Translations under genes and position numbers: made by a program
Notes under the pieces: generated by a model
Seen by the model: only the letters and a program-made list of their open reading frames with translations
Database searches by the model: none
Told to the model about the DNA's origin: nothing
From: Pelosinus fermentans JBW45
GTDB taxonomy: Bacteria > Bacillota > Negativicutes > DSM-13327
Assembly: GCF_000271665.2 (NCBI RefSeq)
Contig: NZ_CP010978.1
Coordinates: 4,447,001-4,511,000, forward strand
Direction: 5' to 3'
Length of the DNA: 64,000 nt
Shown: positions 33,389 to 41,468 of the stretch, piece by piece
Layout of the letters: each line of letters opens with the position of its first letter
How positions within the stretch are numbered: the first letter of the stretch is position 1

Positions 33389-34273
33389 CTATCCCATCTG
33401 GGTAGAATCTTTTTCTTTAGATAATTCTCTATCCTTAAGCATTTCCCCAATATAGGTTGAACCCAATATCAAAATCCCGCCAATAATCTGCGGGAATTTT
33501 AATGTCTCTCCGACAAAAATCACACTGAATAGAATCCCAAATAAAGGCTCTAAATAACTGTAGGACACTATTTCAACAGATTTCATATGTGTATAGAGGG
33601 AAAAGAACATGCTATAGGCCACACCTGTATGTAATATACCCAATAGAATGGTATAAATAACTGCTATAGTATCCAAGTCTACAACCGTTAAAATATTTCC
33701 ATCAATCAATACAAATGGCAGTAAAACAATCATCGCTGTAAATATTTGCACTAATGTAGCAGTTTGATTATCCACCCTGACTTTAATGCTGCGGTTAATA
33801 AGAATAATGGTTGCATAAAGCATCCCTGAAATAGCACTGAGTGCCATTCCCATGTACCCGTAACCTTCAAGTAAGTTATGACCTACAATCAGAAAGAGAC
33901 CCAGAAACGAGACGAAAATCACTGCAATTTGAATCTTTGAGATAGTCTCTTTCAATACCAGTGGTGCAAATATCATTACATAAACCGGGCACATGTTGTA
34001 GATCATAACAGCAGATAAAATACTGGTATGCTTAAATCCATAGAACAAGGTTAACCAGCCAAAACCCAGTAGTACACCTGAAATAAGATAGGGTTTCAAA
34101 AGCGACAATTTCACCTTGTCTGCTTTTTTCATTTTCATTGCAACAAAAAGAACCGGCAATGCAATTAATGCCCTTAGAAAAGCTAAGCTTAAAGCGGACA
34201 ATGGAATAGATCTTGTAAATACCCCCAAACTCCCCCATATAATCATAACAAGTACTAATTTAATTCTATTCAT
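33389..34273 (-). CDS. EamA/DMT-family exporter
   Basis: About 294 residues, ten predicted transmembrane segments in two EamA repeats (IIWGSLGVFTRSIPL in the first; GMLYATIILINRSI in the second, then SYLEPLFGILFSVIFVGE). ATG at 34273 has AAGGAG 7 bases upstream. The family exports amino acids, purines or metabolites. It lies 71 bp downstream of an AraC-type regulator on the same strand, which probably controls it. Confidence 0.88.
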   Translation of the reverse strand: MNRIKLVLVMIIWGSLGVFTRSIPLSALSLAFLRALIALPVLFVAMKMKKADKVKLSLLKPYLISGVLLGFGWLTLFYGFKHTSILSAVMIYNMCPVYVMIFAPLVLKETISKIQIAVIFVSFLGLFLIVGHNLLEGYGYMGMALSAISGMLYATIILINRSIKVRVDNQTATLVQIFTAMIVLLPFVLIDGNILTVVDLDTIAVIYTILLGILHTGVAYSMFFSLYTHMKSVEIVSYSYLEPLFGILFSVIFVGETLKFPQIIGGILILGSTYIGEMLKDRELSKEKDSTQMG

Positions 34274-34344
34274 AGGCACACTCCTTATCTTTACTCAGCT
34301 TAGATTAGCTAAATAATAAGGAGCTGTATTGTATAAAATTGACA

Positions 34345-35130
34345 CTATCCTTTTAATTGCTCTAAATATGTTACTGGCGTAATACCATACATTTTTTTAA
34401 ATTCTCGAATTAAATGGGCTTGGTCATAAAAATTTAATCCCTCACAAATTTCAAACACGTCTACACCTTTACTTAATAACCTTTTTGCTTCAGCTACTCG
34501 ATATTGTAGATGGTATGCAGCAGGTGTAGTGACATATAATTTCTTATAATTCCTTATTATTGTAAACTTATTTAGCCCTGTTATTTGCTGAAGTTTATCC
34601 AATGTTATAACGTCATTCACGTGATTTAATATATATTCATGGATCGTTTTTACAATATCTATTGTATTTGTAGCAGTAGTTTCCGAAATATCCTTTTCTC
34701 CAAGCTCTATCAATAATTCTATAAGTATATTTTCCAATGTGTCTGGAACCTTTTCCGTTAGTAGTTGTTCAATAAAGCCTATTAATTTCTGAACCTGATT
34801 ACCTGTTAACTTTTTTGCTTGATTAAAACTTACTAAATCGCCATAGTAACTGGGATCAACAAATAACATAATGTATGCCCAGTGATTGATATCTTTCGGT
34901 GCACATCTGTGAGTCATCAATGGTGGAATAATGATACCATCACCTGTTCCATAAAGGATAGTCCTATCTTTCAATGTTAAATCAGTGGATCCTTCTATGA
35001 TATACCCTAATGAAAGTTCATTATGGACATGAGACTTATATGCATGGGGGTTGTTTCTACATCTCTTGATTTCCACGCCTTCAATAATGCTTCTGCGAAA
35101 TTCCATATGTCTGTCTTTCTCAATACTCAT
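34345..35130 (-). CDS. AraC-family regulator
   Basis: Cupin sensor domain at the N-terminus (HVHNELSLGYIIEG is the metal/ligand barrel start; later IIPPLMTHRC) and two C-terminal AraC helix-turn-helices (LQQITGLNKFTIIRNYKKLY and YDQAHLIREFKKMYGITP). About 261 residues. I take ATG at 35130, with AAGGA close upstream; a TTG at 35154 is the alternative. Regulators of this shape often sit beside amino-acid exporters, consistent with the EamA gene behind it. Confidence 0.88.
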   Translation of the reverse strand: MSIEKDRHMEFRRSIIEGVEIKRCRNNPHAYKSHVHNELSLGYIIEGSTDLTLKDRTILYGTGDGIIIPPLMTHRCAPKDINHWAYIMLFVDPSYYGDLVSFNQAKKLTGNQVQKLIGFIEQLLTEKVPDTLENILIELLIELGEKDISETTATNTIDIVKTIHEYILNHVNDVITLDKLQQITGLNKFTIIRNYKKLYVTTPAAYHLQYRVAEAKRLLSKGVDVFEICEGLNFYDQAHLIREFKKMYGITPVTYLEQLKG

Positions 35131-35296
35131 ATAATCCTTGTCTGATATATTCAAAATTCAAACACTTACCTTTCATGTTCCCACAAACATACTGCCATTT
35201 GATAGAGTCATGATACTGATACGCAAAATTAGAGATTCGCGTAAAGGCTCGCCCCCCAAAAAGCAAGGGGTCGTTTTGTGTGTGGCTTATACTCTC

Positions 35297-35478
35297 ACCT
35301 CTTAATATATAGAAAAAGTTAATATATATTACAAAATATTTAAACTTTACAGCATTATTCTATATATGTAAAATTATCATTAATAAAGCTAATCGTCAAA
35401 TGATTATTTTCATTGGGCGGATTATATGACAGGATCGGCTATTTCCCGTTAGCTTTATGGATAATCGTCGTACAAAAA
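35297..35478 (+). pseudogene. Decayed duplicate of the lysR-eamA promoter and eamA start
   Basis: 35297-35441 matches 37486-37630 (the divergent promoter and first codons of the second EamA gene); then the copy jumps to the sequence found at 37746-37776 (TTCCCGTTAGCTTTATGGAT...). About 115 bp of eamA is thus missing, and the ribosome site has changed from GGAGGG to GGGCGG. It cannot make protein. Confidence 0.8.
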
Positions 35479-35479
35479 A

Positions 35480-35578
35480 ATTCCTGCTATTTCTCTCGCA
35501 GTATATGACGGAGAAGATGCCGGGCTTGTAATTGCAAACATCAAACGGGTTTTCTTCGAAGCATGGTATAGAACATGA
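35480..35578 (+). pseudogene. Unidentified C-terminal gene fragment
   Basis: Open frame joined to the end of the eamA duplicate encodes IPAISLAVYDGEDAGLVIAN, then IKRVFFEAWYRT and stop. It looks like the end of a real protein but I cannot name it. The stop overlaps the upstream edge of the 2-hydroxyacid dehydrogenase gene, so the lost gene probably was its operon partner. Confidence 0.4.
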
Positions 35579-35592
35579 AAGGTGGTTTAGTA

Positions 35593-36540
35593 ATGAAGAT
35601 TCTCATAGTCGGCTATTTTACCGAGACCTCAAAATCAAATATTGCAAGACATTTTCCGGAAGACTGGGACATTGTAATTGTCCCGCCCGGAAAAGAAATG
35701 CTGCATCATATTGAAGATTGCCAGGTAATCATACCTGAACATATTAAAGTGGACCGCAGCCTGCTTTCTATAGCAAAAAAATTAAAATTGGTACAGACGG
35801 GTGCAGGATTTGATAATGTAGATATCGATGCCTGCACGCAGCACGGCATTTGGGTGGCCAATGCTGCAGGAGTGAATGCACAGGCAGTGGCCGAGCACGT
35901 AATGGCACTGATATTATCTTATTATAAAAACATACCGTTTCTTGATGCTTTCATGAAAAACAGGATGGATGTAAATCAATTGGACTATACAGGGAGTGAA
36001 TTAAAGGGCAAAACGATTGGGATTATTGGCTTGGGCGCCATCGGTAAAAAAGTAGCTGAGTTTTGCAGGGTTTTTGATATGAATGTGCTGGCTTATGCTA
36101 GAAATGCCGTTGTACAGTCTGACGGTTTTGTGAAAATGACGGATTTCGATAATCTTGTAAGCGCATCGGACATAGTAAGTGTACATATACCCCTGAATCA
36201 GCAAACCAAACAGCTGATCAACAAAGCGGTATTCAAGAAAATGAAAAATACCGCACTGTTTATCAATACAGCCCGCGGCGGGATTGTGAATGAAAGAGAC
36301 TTGATAGATGCATTAAAAAACAGGGACATTTCAGGCGCATGTCTGGATGTGTTTGAATCTGAACCGCTTCCAACTGACAGTGAACTACGGAATCTGGGTA
36401 ATGTGATACTTACTCCTCATACGGCAGGCATGCCTGACGGTTTCAAATTCCATAAAAAAAGATATGATTTCTTTGTGAATAATATAAAACGTATAGAGAA
36501 TGGTGAAGAGCCTGAAAGCAAGCTCAATCAGTTATTATAG
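35593..36540 (+). CDS. D-isomer-specific 2-hydroxyacid dehydrogenase
   Basis: 315-residue NAD(P)-dependent oxidoreductase. The Rossmann motif is IGIIGLGAIGKKVAEF (about residues 140-155); the catalytic Arg is in NTARGGIVNE, the Glu in FESEPLP and the His in TPHTAGMPDG. ATG at 35593 has AAGGTGG 7 bases upstream. The substrate (glycerate, lactate, phosphoglycerate or a larger 2-hydroxyacid) is not fixed by these motifs. It lies behind DNA duplicated from the lysR region and may have lost its own promoter. Confidence 0.9.
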   Translation: MKILIVGYFTETSKSNIARHFPEDWDIVIVPPGKEMLHHIEDCQVIIPEHIKVDRSLLSIAKKLKLVQTGAGFDNVDIDACTQHGIWVANAAGVNAQAVAEHVMALILSYYKNIPFLDAFMKNRMDVNQLDYTGSELKGKTIGIIGLGAIGKKVAEFCRVFDMNVLAYARNAVVQSDGFVKMTDFDNLVSASDIVSVHIPLNQQTKQLINKAVFKKMKNTALFINTARGGIVNERDLIDALKNRDISGACLDVFESEPLPTDSELRNLGNVILTPHTAGMPDGFKFHKKRYDFFVNNIKRIENGEEPESKLNQLL

Positions 36541-36596
36541 TTTTGGTACAATAAAAATAAGAGCCCTTTAGGCAGATAATTGGGGGGGTGACAACC

Positions 36597-37478
36597 CTAT
36601 ACTCCAAATAGAGTTTGCAGATAATGGTCAAGAATGCAGAGAGTCTTGCTTAAAGCCGGGTAAGGAAATTTATGGGTGGCCTTATAGCATATTCTTTGCG
36701 GAACTGGTTCTGATAACTTCTGAAGAACAAACTGTCCACCCTGTACCATGTGTGCGCCCACAGAAACCGGGACTATAGTCCATTGCCTGACGTCCTTCAT
36801 AAAAGTGGTGATAAGTCCTGCCGAATCTAGATGAATGCGGGAAGGGCAAAGCGGATCCCACCACTGATCATGCTTGAATTGAAATTCTTTATTCCAAATT
36901 ATGAAGACTTCGTGTTGCGGTGCCAATTCTTTTATTTCAACGGTATCCCCTTCCTGACGTCCCGGTGCAGCAGGACGCAACAGCATCATTTCTTCAGCAA
37001 AAAACGGTTTAACCGTGACACACGGCGATACTATTTCTCGTACCACAAACGCCACATCCATCTCGCGTCGCTCAATACTATCAAATGCTTCCTGCGTATG
37101 CTGAGTCCGAATTTGCAGTCGTATCGGTGGATTATGCTGATTTAACATGCGATATAAAGGCGGCAAAACAAAATGACTTATACTTTCAGCAACACTAATT
37201 GCTAGACTTAACTGTGAGTCACTGGCCTGTAAGATTTGAGTTTCCCGCCAGAGAGCATCCCATCTTTCCGCAATGTAAAAAAAATTTTCCCCTTTTGGAG
37301 TCAGGCTGATTTTTGATGCCCCCTTTCTTCTCTCCACCAAGAGGCCACCCATTTCCTGCTCCAGGGTCTTTAACCGATAGCTTACTGTTGCTTGCGATAA
37401 ATGCAAGAATTCCGCTGCCTTGCTTAAATTTTCGGTCTTTACGATAGCTAAAAATGCCTCAATCCCAGGAAAGTACAT
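36597..37478 (-). CDS. LysR-family regulator
   Basis: About 293 residues with the LysR HTH at the N-terminus (AFLAIVKTENLSKAAEFLHL, then SQATVSYRLKTLE) and a periplasmic-binding-protein-like sensor domain. ATG at 37478 follows AGGTG; the frame extends 15 codons upstream without support. It is divergent from an EamA exporter, with an inverted repeat between them, so it most likely activates that exporter in response to its substrate. Confidence 0.9.
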   Translation of the reverse strand: MYFPGIEAFLAIVKTENLSKAAEFLHLSQATVSYRLKTLEQEMGGLLVERRKGASKISLTPKGENFFYIAERWDALWRETQILQASDSQLSLAISVAESISHFVLPPLYRMLNQHNPPIRLQIRTQHTQEAFDSIERREMDVAFVVREIVSPCVTVKPFFAEEMMLLRPAAPGRQEGDTVEIKELAPQHEVFIIWNKEFQFKHDQWWDPLCPSRIHLDSAGLITTFMKDVRQWTIVPVSVGAHMVQGGQFVLQKLSEPVPQRICYKATHKFPYPALSKTLCILDHYLQTLFGV

Positions 37479-37493
37479 AAAAACACCTCTTAG

Positions 37494-37556
37494 ATATATA
37501 GAAAAAATTAATATATATTGCAAAATATTTGAACTTTACAGCATTATTCTATATAT
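37494..37556. promoter_or_regulatory. Divergent promoter with inverted repeat
   Basis: ATATATAGAA (37494) and TTCTATATAT (37547) face each other 43 bases apart in the lysR-eamA spacer; candidate LysR sites. A copy of this spacer lies at 35297-35441. Confidence 0.5.
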
Positions 37557-37614
37557 GTAAAACTATCATTAATAAAGCTAATCGTCAAATGAATATTTCC
37601 ATTGGAGGGATTAT

Positions 37615-38475
37615 ATGACAGGTTCAGCTATTGTTCTTATCCTGATTGCTGCCTTCGGTCATGCTACCTGGAATTATTTAGCCAAAAAAGCATGCGGTGG
37701 TACAGCCTTTATTTGGCTATTCGCCGCTCTTTCCACTGTACTTTATTTCCCGTTAGCTTTATGGATAATCGCCGTACAAAAGCCGATTATCGGATGGCAT
37801 CAATTAGGGTTTATGCTAGGCAGCGCTATACTGCACTCTTTATATTATATCTTGTTGGACAAAGGCTATCGGATTGGTGATCTTTCGCTCATCTATCCTC
37901 TCGCTCGCGGTACGGGCCCTATGCTTTCGACTATTGCAGCCATTGTAGTTTTAGGCGAACATCCATCCGCAGTAGCGCTTGTCGGAACGGTATTGATTGG
38001 ATTAGGGATTGTTGTAATCACGGGGAGTCCCTTTAAGTTGGCGGAACCTACCGCCCGCAAACCAATGATATTTGCTCTTCTCTGCGGCACTATGATTGCT
38101 GGATATACGCTCTCAGACAAATTGGCTGTCAGCACCTTCCTGATACCACCTTTACTTCTTGATTGGTCGGCAAACTTAGGACGAGTATTTCTCTTAACTC
38201 CATATGCGTTTAAAAATTGGGACAAAGTAAAAGACCAATGGGCCAGTCACAAAATCGAAGCTATTAGTGTAGCTATTTTATGCCCATTGGCGTATATTTT
38301 GGTTTTAACTGCTATGGTATTCAGTCCTGTAAGTTATATCGCACCAGCGAGAGAAATCAGCATTCTAATAGGCACTGCAATGGGGGCCAGACTGCTATCA
38401 GAAGGAAATATAAAGATTCGTGTCATCGGCGCAAGCGCGATGGTCATTGGGTTGGGAGCGTTGTCTATAGGATAG
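37615..38475 (+). CDS. EamA/DMT-family exporter
   Basis: 286 residues, ten predicted membrane helices (first: VLILIAAFGHATWNYLAKKA; mid: YPLARGTGPMLSTIAAIVVLGE). GGAGGG precedes the ATG. The HATWN motif near the N-terminus is seen in one DMT subgroup. Divergent from the LysR gene. Substrate unknown. Confidence 0.88.
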   Translation: MTGSAIVLILIAAFGHATWNYLAKKACGGTAFIWLFAALSTVLYFPLALWIIAVQKPIIGWHQLGFMLGSAILHSLYYILLDKGYRIGDLSLIYPLARGTGPMLSTIAAIVVLGEHPSAVALVGTVLIGLGIVVITGSPFKLAEPTARKPMIFALLCGTMIAGYTLSDKLAVSTFLIPPLLLDWSANLGRVFLLTPYAFKNWDKVKDQWASHKIEAISVAILCPLAYILVLTAMVFSPVSYIAPAREISILIGTAMGARLLSEGNIKIRVIGASAMVIGLGALSIG

Positions 38476-38610
38476 CTATGCAATGAATAATATTTTCTTA
38501 AAGGCGAACGAGGTTCTTACACTTGGCATGACGCACCATTAACAGAATGGATGAGGTGATACCGATCTTACAAAAGATGGTAAAACAACGAATTCATAGG
38601 AGGAGATAAT

Positions 38611-39015
38611 ATGATAGAAGGCATCAGTCACGTTACTTTTATTGTTAGAGACCTTGAGCTTGCGACTAAATTTTTCAAACAAATATTTGAAGCAGAAGAA
38701 GTTTACTCTAGCGGAGATACTACATTCTCGATATCGAGAGAGAAATTCTTCAAGATTGGCGAGCAATGGATCGCAATTATGGAAGGAGAGTCCCTTCCTA
38801 CTCGTACATACAACCACATCGCATTTAAAATATCAGAAGCAGATTTTGAAACCTATGAATCACGTATTCGACGAATGGGTGTAGATTTTAAACCACCCCG
38901 GCCACGCGTGGAAGGCGAAGGCAGATCATTGTATTTTTATGACTTCGACAATCATTTGTTTGAAATACATACCGGAACACTTTTTCAGCGGTTAGAAAGA
39001 TATAAAATGAAGTGA
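38611..39015 (+). CDS. fosX: FosX fosfomycin-resistance epoxide hydrolase
   Basis: 134-residue vicinal-oxygen-chelate enzyme that adds water to the fosfomycin epoxide. Metal ligands His7 (GISHVTF), His69 (RTYNHIAF) and Glu118 (NHLFEIHTG) and the catalytic Glu44 (FSISREKFF) fall at exactly the positions known for Listeria FosX, which separates it from FosA (glutathione) and FosB (bacillithiol). GGAGGAG precedes the ATG. It stands alone, followed by a dispersed repeat. Intrinsic, chromosomal fosfomycin tolerance is likely. Confidence 0.93.
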   Translation: MIEGISHVTFIVRDLELATKFFKQIFEAEEVYSSGDTTFSISREKFFKIGEQWIAIMEGESLPTRTYNHIAFKISEADFETYESRIRRMGVDFKPPRPRVEGEGRSLYFYDFDNHLFEIHTGTLFQRLERYKMK

Positions 39016-39017
39016 CT

Positions 39018-39080
39018 AAAAAACACAGGGACAGGGACTATGTTTCATGATTGAAAACAACATCCCTGTCCCTGTATTTC
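39018..39080. repeat. ACAGGGACAGGGA repeat, copy 4
   Basis: Core inverted repeat AACACAGGGACAGGGAC...CATCCCTGTCCCTGTATT directly after fosX; could also serve as its terminator. Confidence 0.75.
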
Positions 39081-39125
39081 CCCCCAGCACAAAATAAATT
39101 GTTGGGCTTTAATAATCTTCATATC

Positions 39126-39569
39126 TTATAATTCTTTCTTAAGATAAATCATATCCACAAGCTGCATACCGCATTCGAAAATAGGATGATCATAGTTGTC
39201 CGTAAAGAAATTCTTGACCCGGTGCGATTGTATAAACCCACAAGCCTTGTAAAATGAAATAGTGATAGGACTTTCACCAGTTCCAACAAACATAATTTGG
39301 TATTTTCCTTTATAATAGTCAGAAATATAGTTCAAAAGATGCTTACCGTAACCTTGCCCTTGATATTGGCTATAAGTGGCCATATTCTTTAATTCGCAAA
39401 TGCCATTGGGTTCACACGTTACCACACAGACACTCTTTAAGTCACCATCATATAAAGCAAACATATCCCCGTAGTCTAAGTACCTATCAATCATGTCTTC
39501 TTGTTCATCTGCCAATAATAGTAAATCAAGAAATTGCTTCTTATGAATTTCAATCTTTTTAATTTCCAT
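39126..39569 (-). CDS. GNAT acetyltransferase
   Basis: 147 residues. Acetyl-CoA loop in [15 protein letters not shown], preceded by [10 protein letters not shown] and followed by [13 protein letters not shown], the usual GNAT order. ATG at 39569 has GGTGAGGT close upstream; an earlier ATG at 39596 is less likely. Substrate unknown. Confidence 0.85.
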   Translation of the reverse strand: MEIKKIEIHKKQFLDLLLLADEQEDMIDRYLDYGDMFALYDGDLKSVCVVTCEPNGICELKNMATYSQYQGQGYGKHLLNYISDYYKGKYQIMFVGTGESPITISFYKACGFIQSHRVKNFFTDNYDHPIFECGMQLVDMIYLKKEL

Positions 39570-39719
39570 TTTAACCTCACCAGTAGTAATTTTCATGTTA
39601 AAAGGTCATCTCTGAGTATAACTATAAGCTTAGTATCAAATCCAGCCTCGCTCAAAATCATCTAATGTTTTTCCAGGCGCTACAATACGAGTCAGGTGGC
39701 GGATTGTAATGTTATTATT

Positions 39720-41444
39720 TTACACCCGTTTTTGCGGATGATAATGGGTATGCAACAGATGATGAGATTTTTCCCCTAGTGGTTCACCCAGCCAAGTATC
39801 ATACAATTCTGTTACTGCCGGATTCTGATGGGACTTGCGCATAGTATTAGCAGTATCACACTGATAAATGGCATCTATTCTCTTTTGACGTAATTCTGTC
39901 GCCATGACGATAGGTTGACCAGCGCCACCGATACAGCCACCTGGACAAGCCATAATCTCAATAAAGTGATAATCAGCCTCACCTTTACGGACTTTTTCCA
40001 TGAGGATTTTAGCATTACTTAAGGTATGGGCCACTGCCACTTTTATTGTTAAGTCACCAACTTGTACCTCAGCTTCTTTTATCCCTTCTAAACCACGCAC
40101 TGTTTTAAAGTCGATGCATTCTAACTCTTTACCTGTCACGACTTCATAAACTGTTCGCAGGGCAGCCTCCATAACTCCGCCTGTCGCCCCAAAGATAACC
40201 CCAGCACCTGTACTGATACCCATCGGTGCATCATACTCTTCACTTGGTAATGCGTTAAAATTAAGGCCTTGTTCACGAATCATCATGGCCAGTTCACTGG
40301 TAGTTAATACATAATCAACATCCTGATAACCGCTTGATCTAAATTCTTCCCGCCCAGCTTCAGCCTTCTTGGCTGTACACGGCATAACAGCCACCGAAAT
40401 AATATCCTTAGGATCAATCCCTGCTTTTTCTGCATAATAGGTTTTAACCAAGGCACCAAACATTTGCTGAGGTGATTTCGCAGTGGACAGATGTTCTAAT
40501 AAATCAGGATACTTAAGTTCGGCGAAATTAACCCACCCTGGGCTACATGAGGTGATCATCGGCAATTTGCCACCATTCTTCAGGCGATCTAACAGTTCAA
40601 AACCTTCTTCCATAATCGTTAAATCAGCACTAAAATTGGTATCAAATACGCGATCGAACCCAAGTCTCCTGAGAGCTGCGACCATTTTACCAGTTACGAT
40701 CGTACCTTGCGGTAAATCCAAGGCCTCACCAAGGGCTACCCGCACAGCTGGCGCGGTTTGGACAACCACATGTTTACTAGGATCACTTAGTTCACGCCAT
40801 ACAGCTTCGGTATCATCTTTGATTGTAATAGCACCTGTCGGGCATACAGCAGCGCACTGTCCACAGAAGGTACAAGCCACTTCATGCAATCCTTGATTGA
40901 AAGCAGGTACTACCGTAGTATTAAAACCACGATTCGCAAAGCTATATACATTCATACCCTGGCGATCACTGCAAACCCGCACACAACGACCACAGAGAAT
41001 ACATTTACTTTGATCACGTACCAGAGATGGATTTGATTCATCAAGGGGATAACTTTTTCGTTGACCCTCAAATCGCCCTTTACGAATCCCAAGATCGGCA
41101 GCTATCGTCTGTAGTTCACAATTTAAGTTACGCTGACAAGATAAGCAATCCTGGGGATGATTGGCAAGTAATAATTCTACAACTAATCTACGAGCCTCAC
41201 GCACCCCCGCAGTTGTCGTGCGCACCACCATGCCTTCGTTGACGGGATATACACATGATGCGACCAAACTTCGGGCGCCTTCTACTTCTACCATACATAC
41301 CCGGCATTTTCCTGCCGTCCTGAGTTCCGGATGATAACAGAGTGTGGGTATATTTATGCCTACAGTCTGCGCTGCTTCCAGCACAGTCGCGCTTTTAGCC
41401 ACTTGCACCGGTTGTCCATCAATTGTTATATTAACCATTTCCAT
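39720..41444 (-). CDS. hydA: [FeFe] hydrogenase catalytic subunit (HydA, electron-bifurcating type)
   Basis: 574 residues. N-terminal plant-type 2Fe-2S domain (TLCYHPELRTAGKCRVC), a His/Cys cluster (HPQDCLSCQRNLNC), two 4Fe-4S motifs (CILCGRCVRVC and CTFCGQCAAVCP) and the H-cluster domain with L1 TSCSPGW, L2 MPCTAKKAE and L3 ACPGGCIGG. ATG at 41444 has GGGAGG upstream. In the trimer HydABC it makes H2 from NADH plus reduced ferredoxin or the reverse. Last gene of the operon. Confidence 0.96.
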   Translation of the reverse strand: MEMVNITIDGQPVQVAKSATVLEAAQTVGINIPTLCYHPELRTAGKCRVCMVEVEGARSLVASCVYPVNEGMVVRTTTAGVREARRLVVELLLANHPQDCLSCQRNLNCELQTIAADLGIRKGRFEGQRKSYPLDESNPSLVRDQSKCILCGRCVRVCSDRQGMNVYSFANRGFNTTVVPAFNQGLHEVACTFCGQCAAVCPTGAITIKDDTEAVWRELSDPSKHVVVQTAPAVRVALGEALDLPQGTIVTGKMVAALRRLGFDRVFDTNFSADLTIMEEGFELLDRLKNGGKLPMITSCSPGWVNFAELKYPDLLEHLSTAKSPQQMFGALVKTYYAEKAGIDPKDIISVAVMPCTAKKAEAGREEFRSSGYQDVDYVLTTSELAMMIREQGLNFNALPSEEYDAPMGISTGAGVIFGATGGVMEAALRTVYEVVTGKELECIDFKTVRGLEGIKEAEVQVGDLTIKVAVAHTLSNAKILMEKVRKGEADYHFIEIMACPGGCIGGAGQPIVMATELRQKRIDAIYQCDTANTMRKSHQNPAVTELYDTWLGEPLGEKSHHLLHTHYHPQKRV

Positions 41445-41468
41445 CGCATTCCCTCCCATTTGTCAAAA

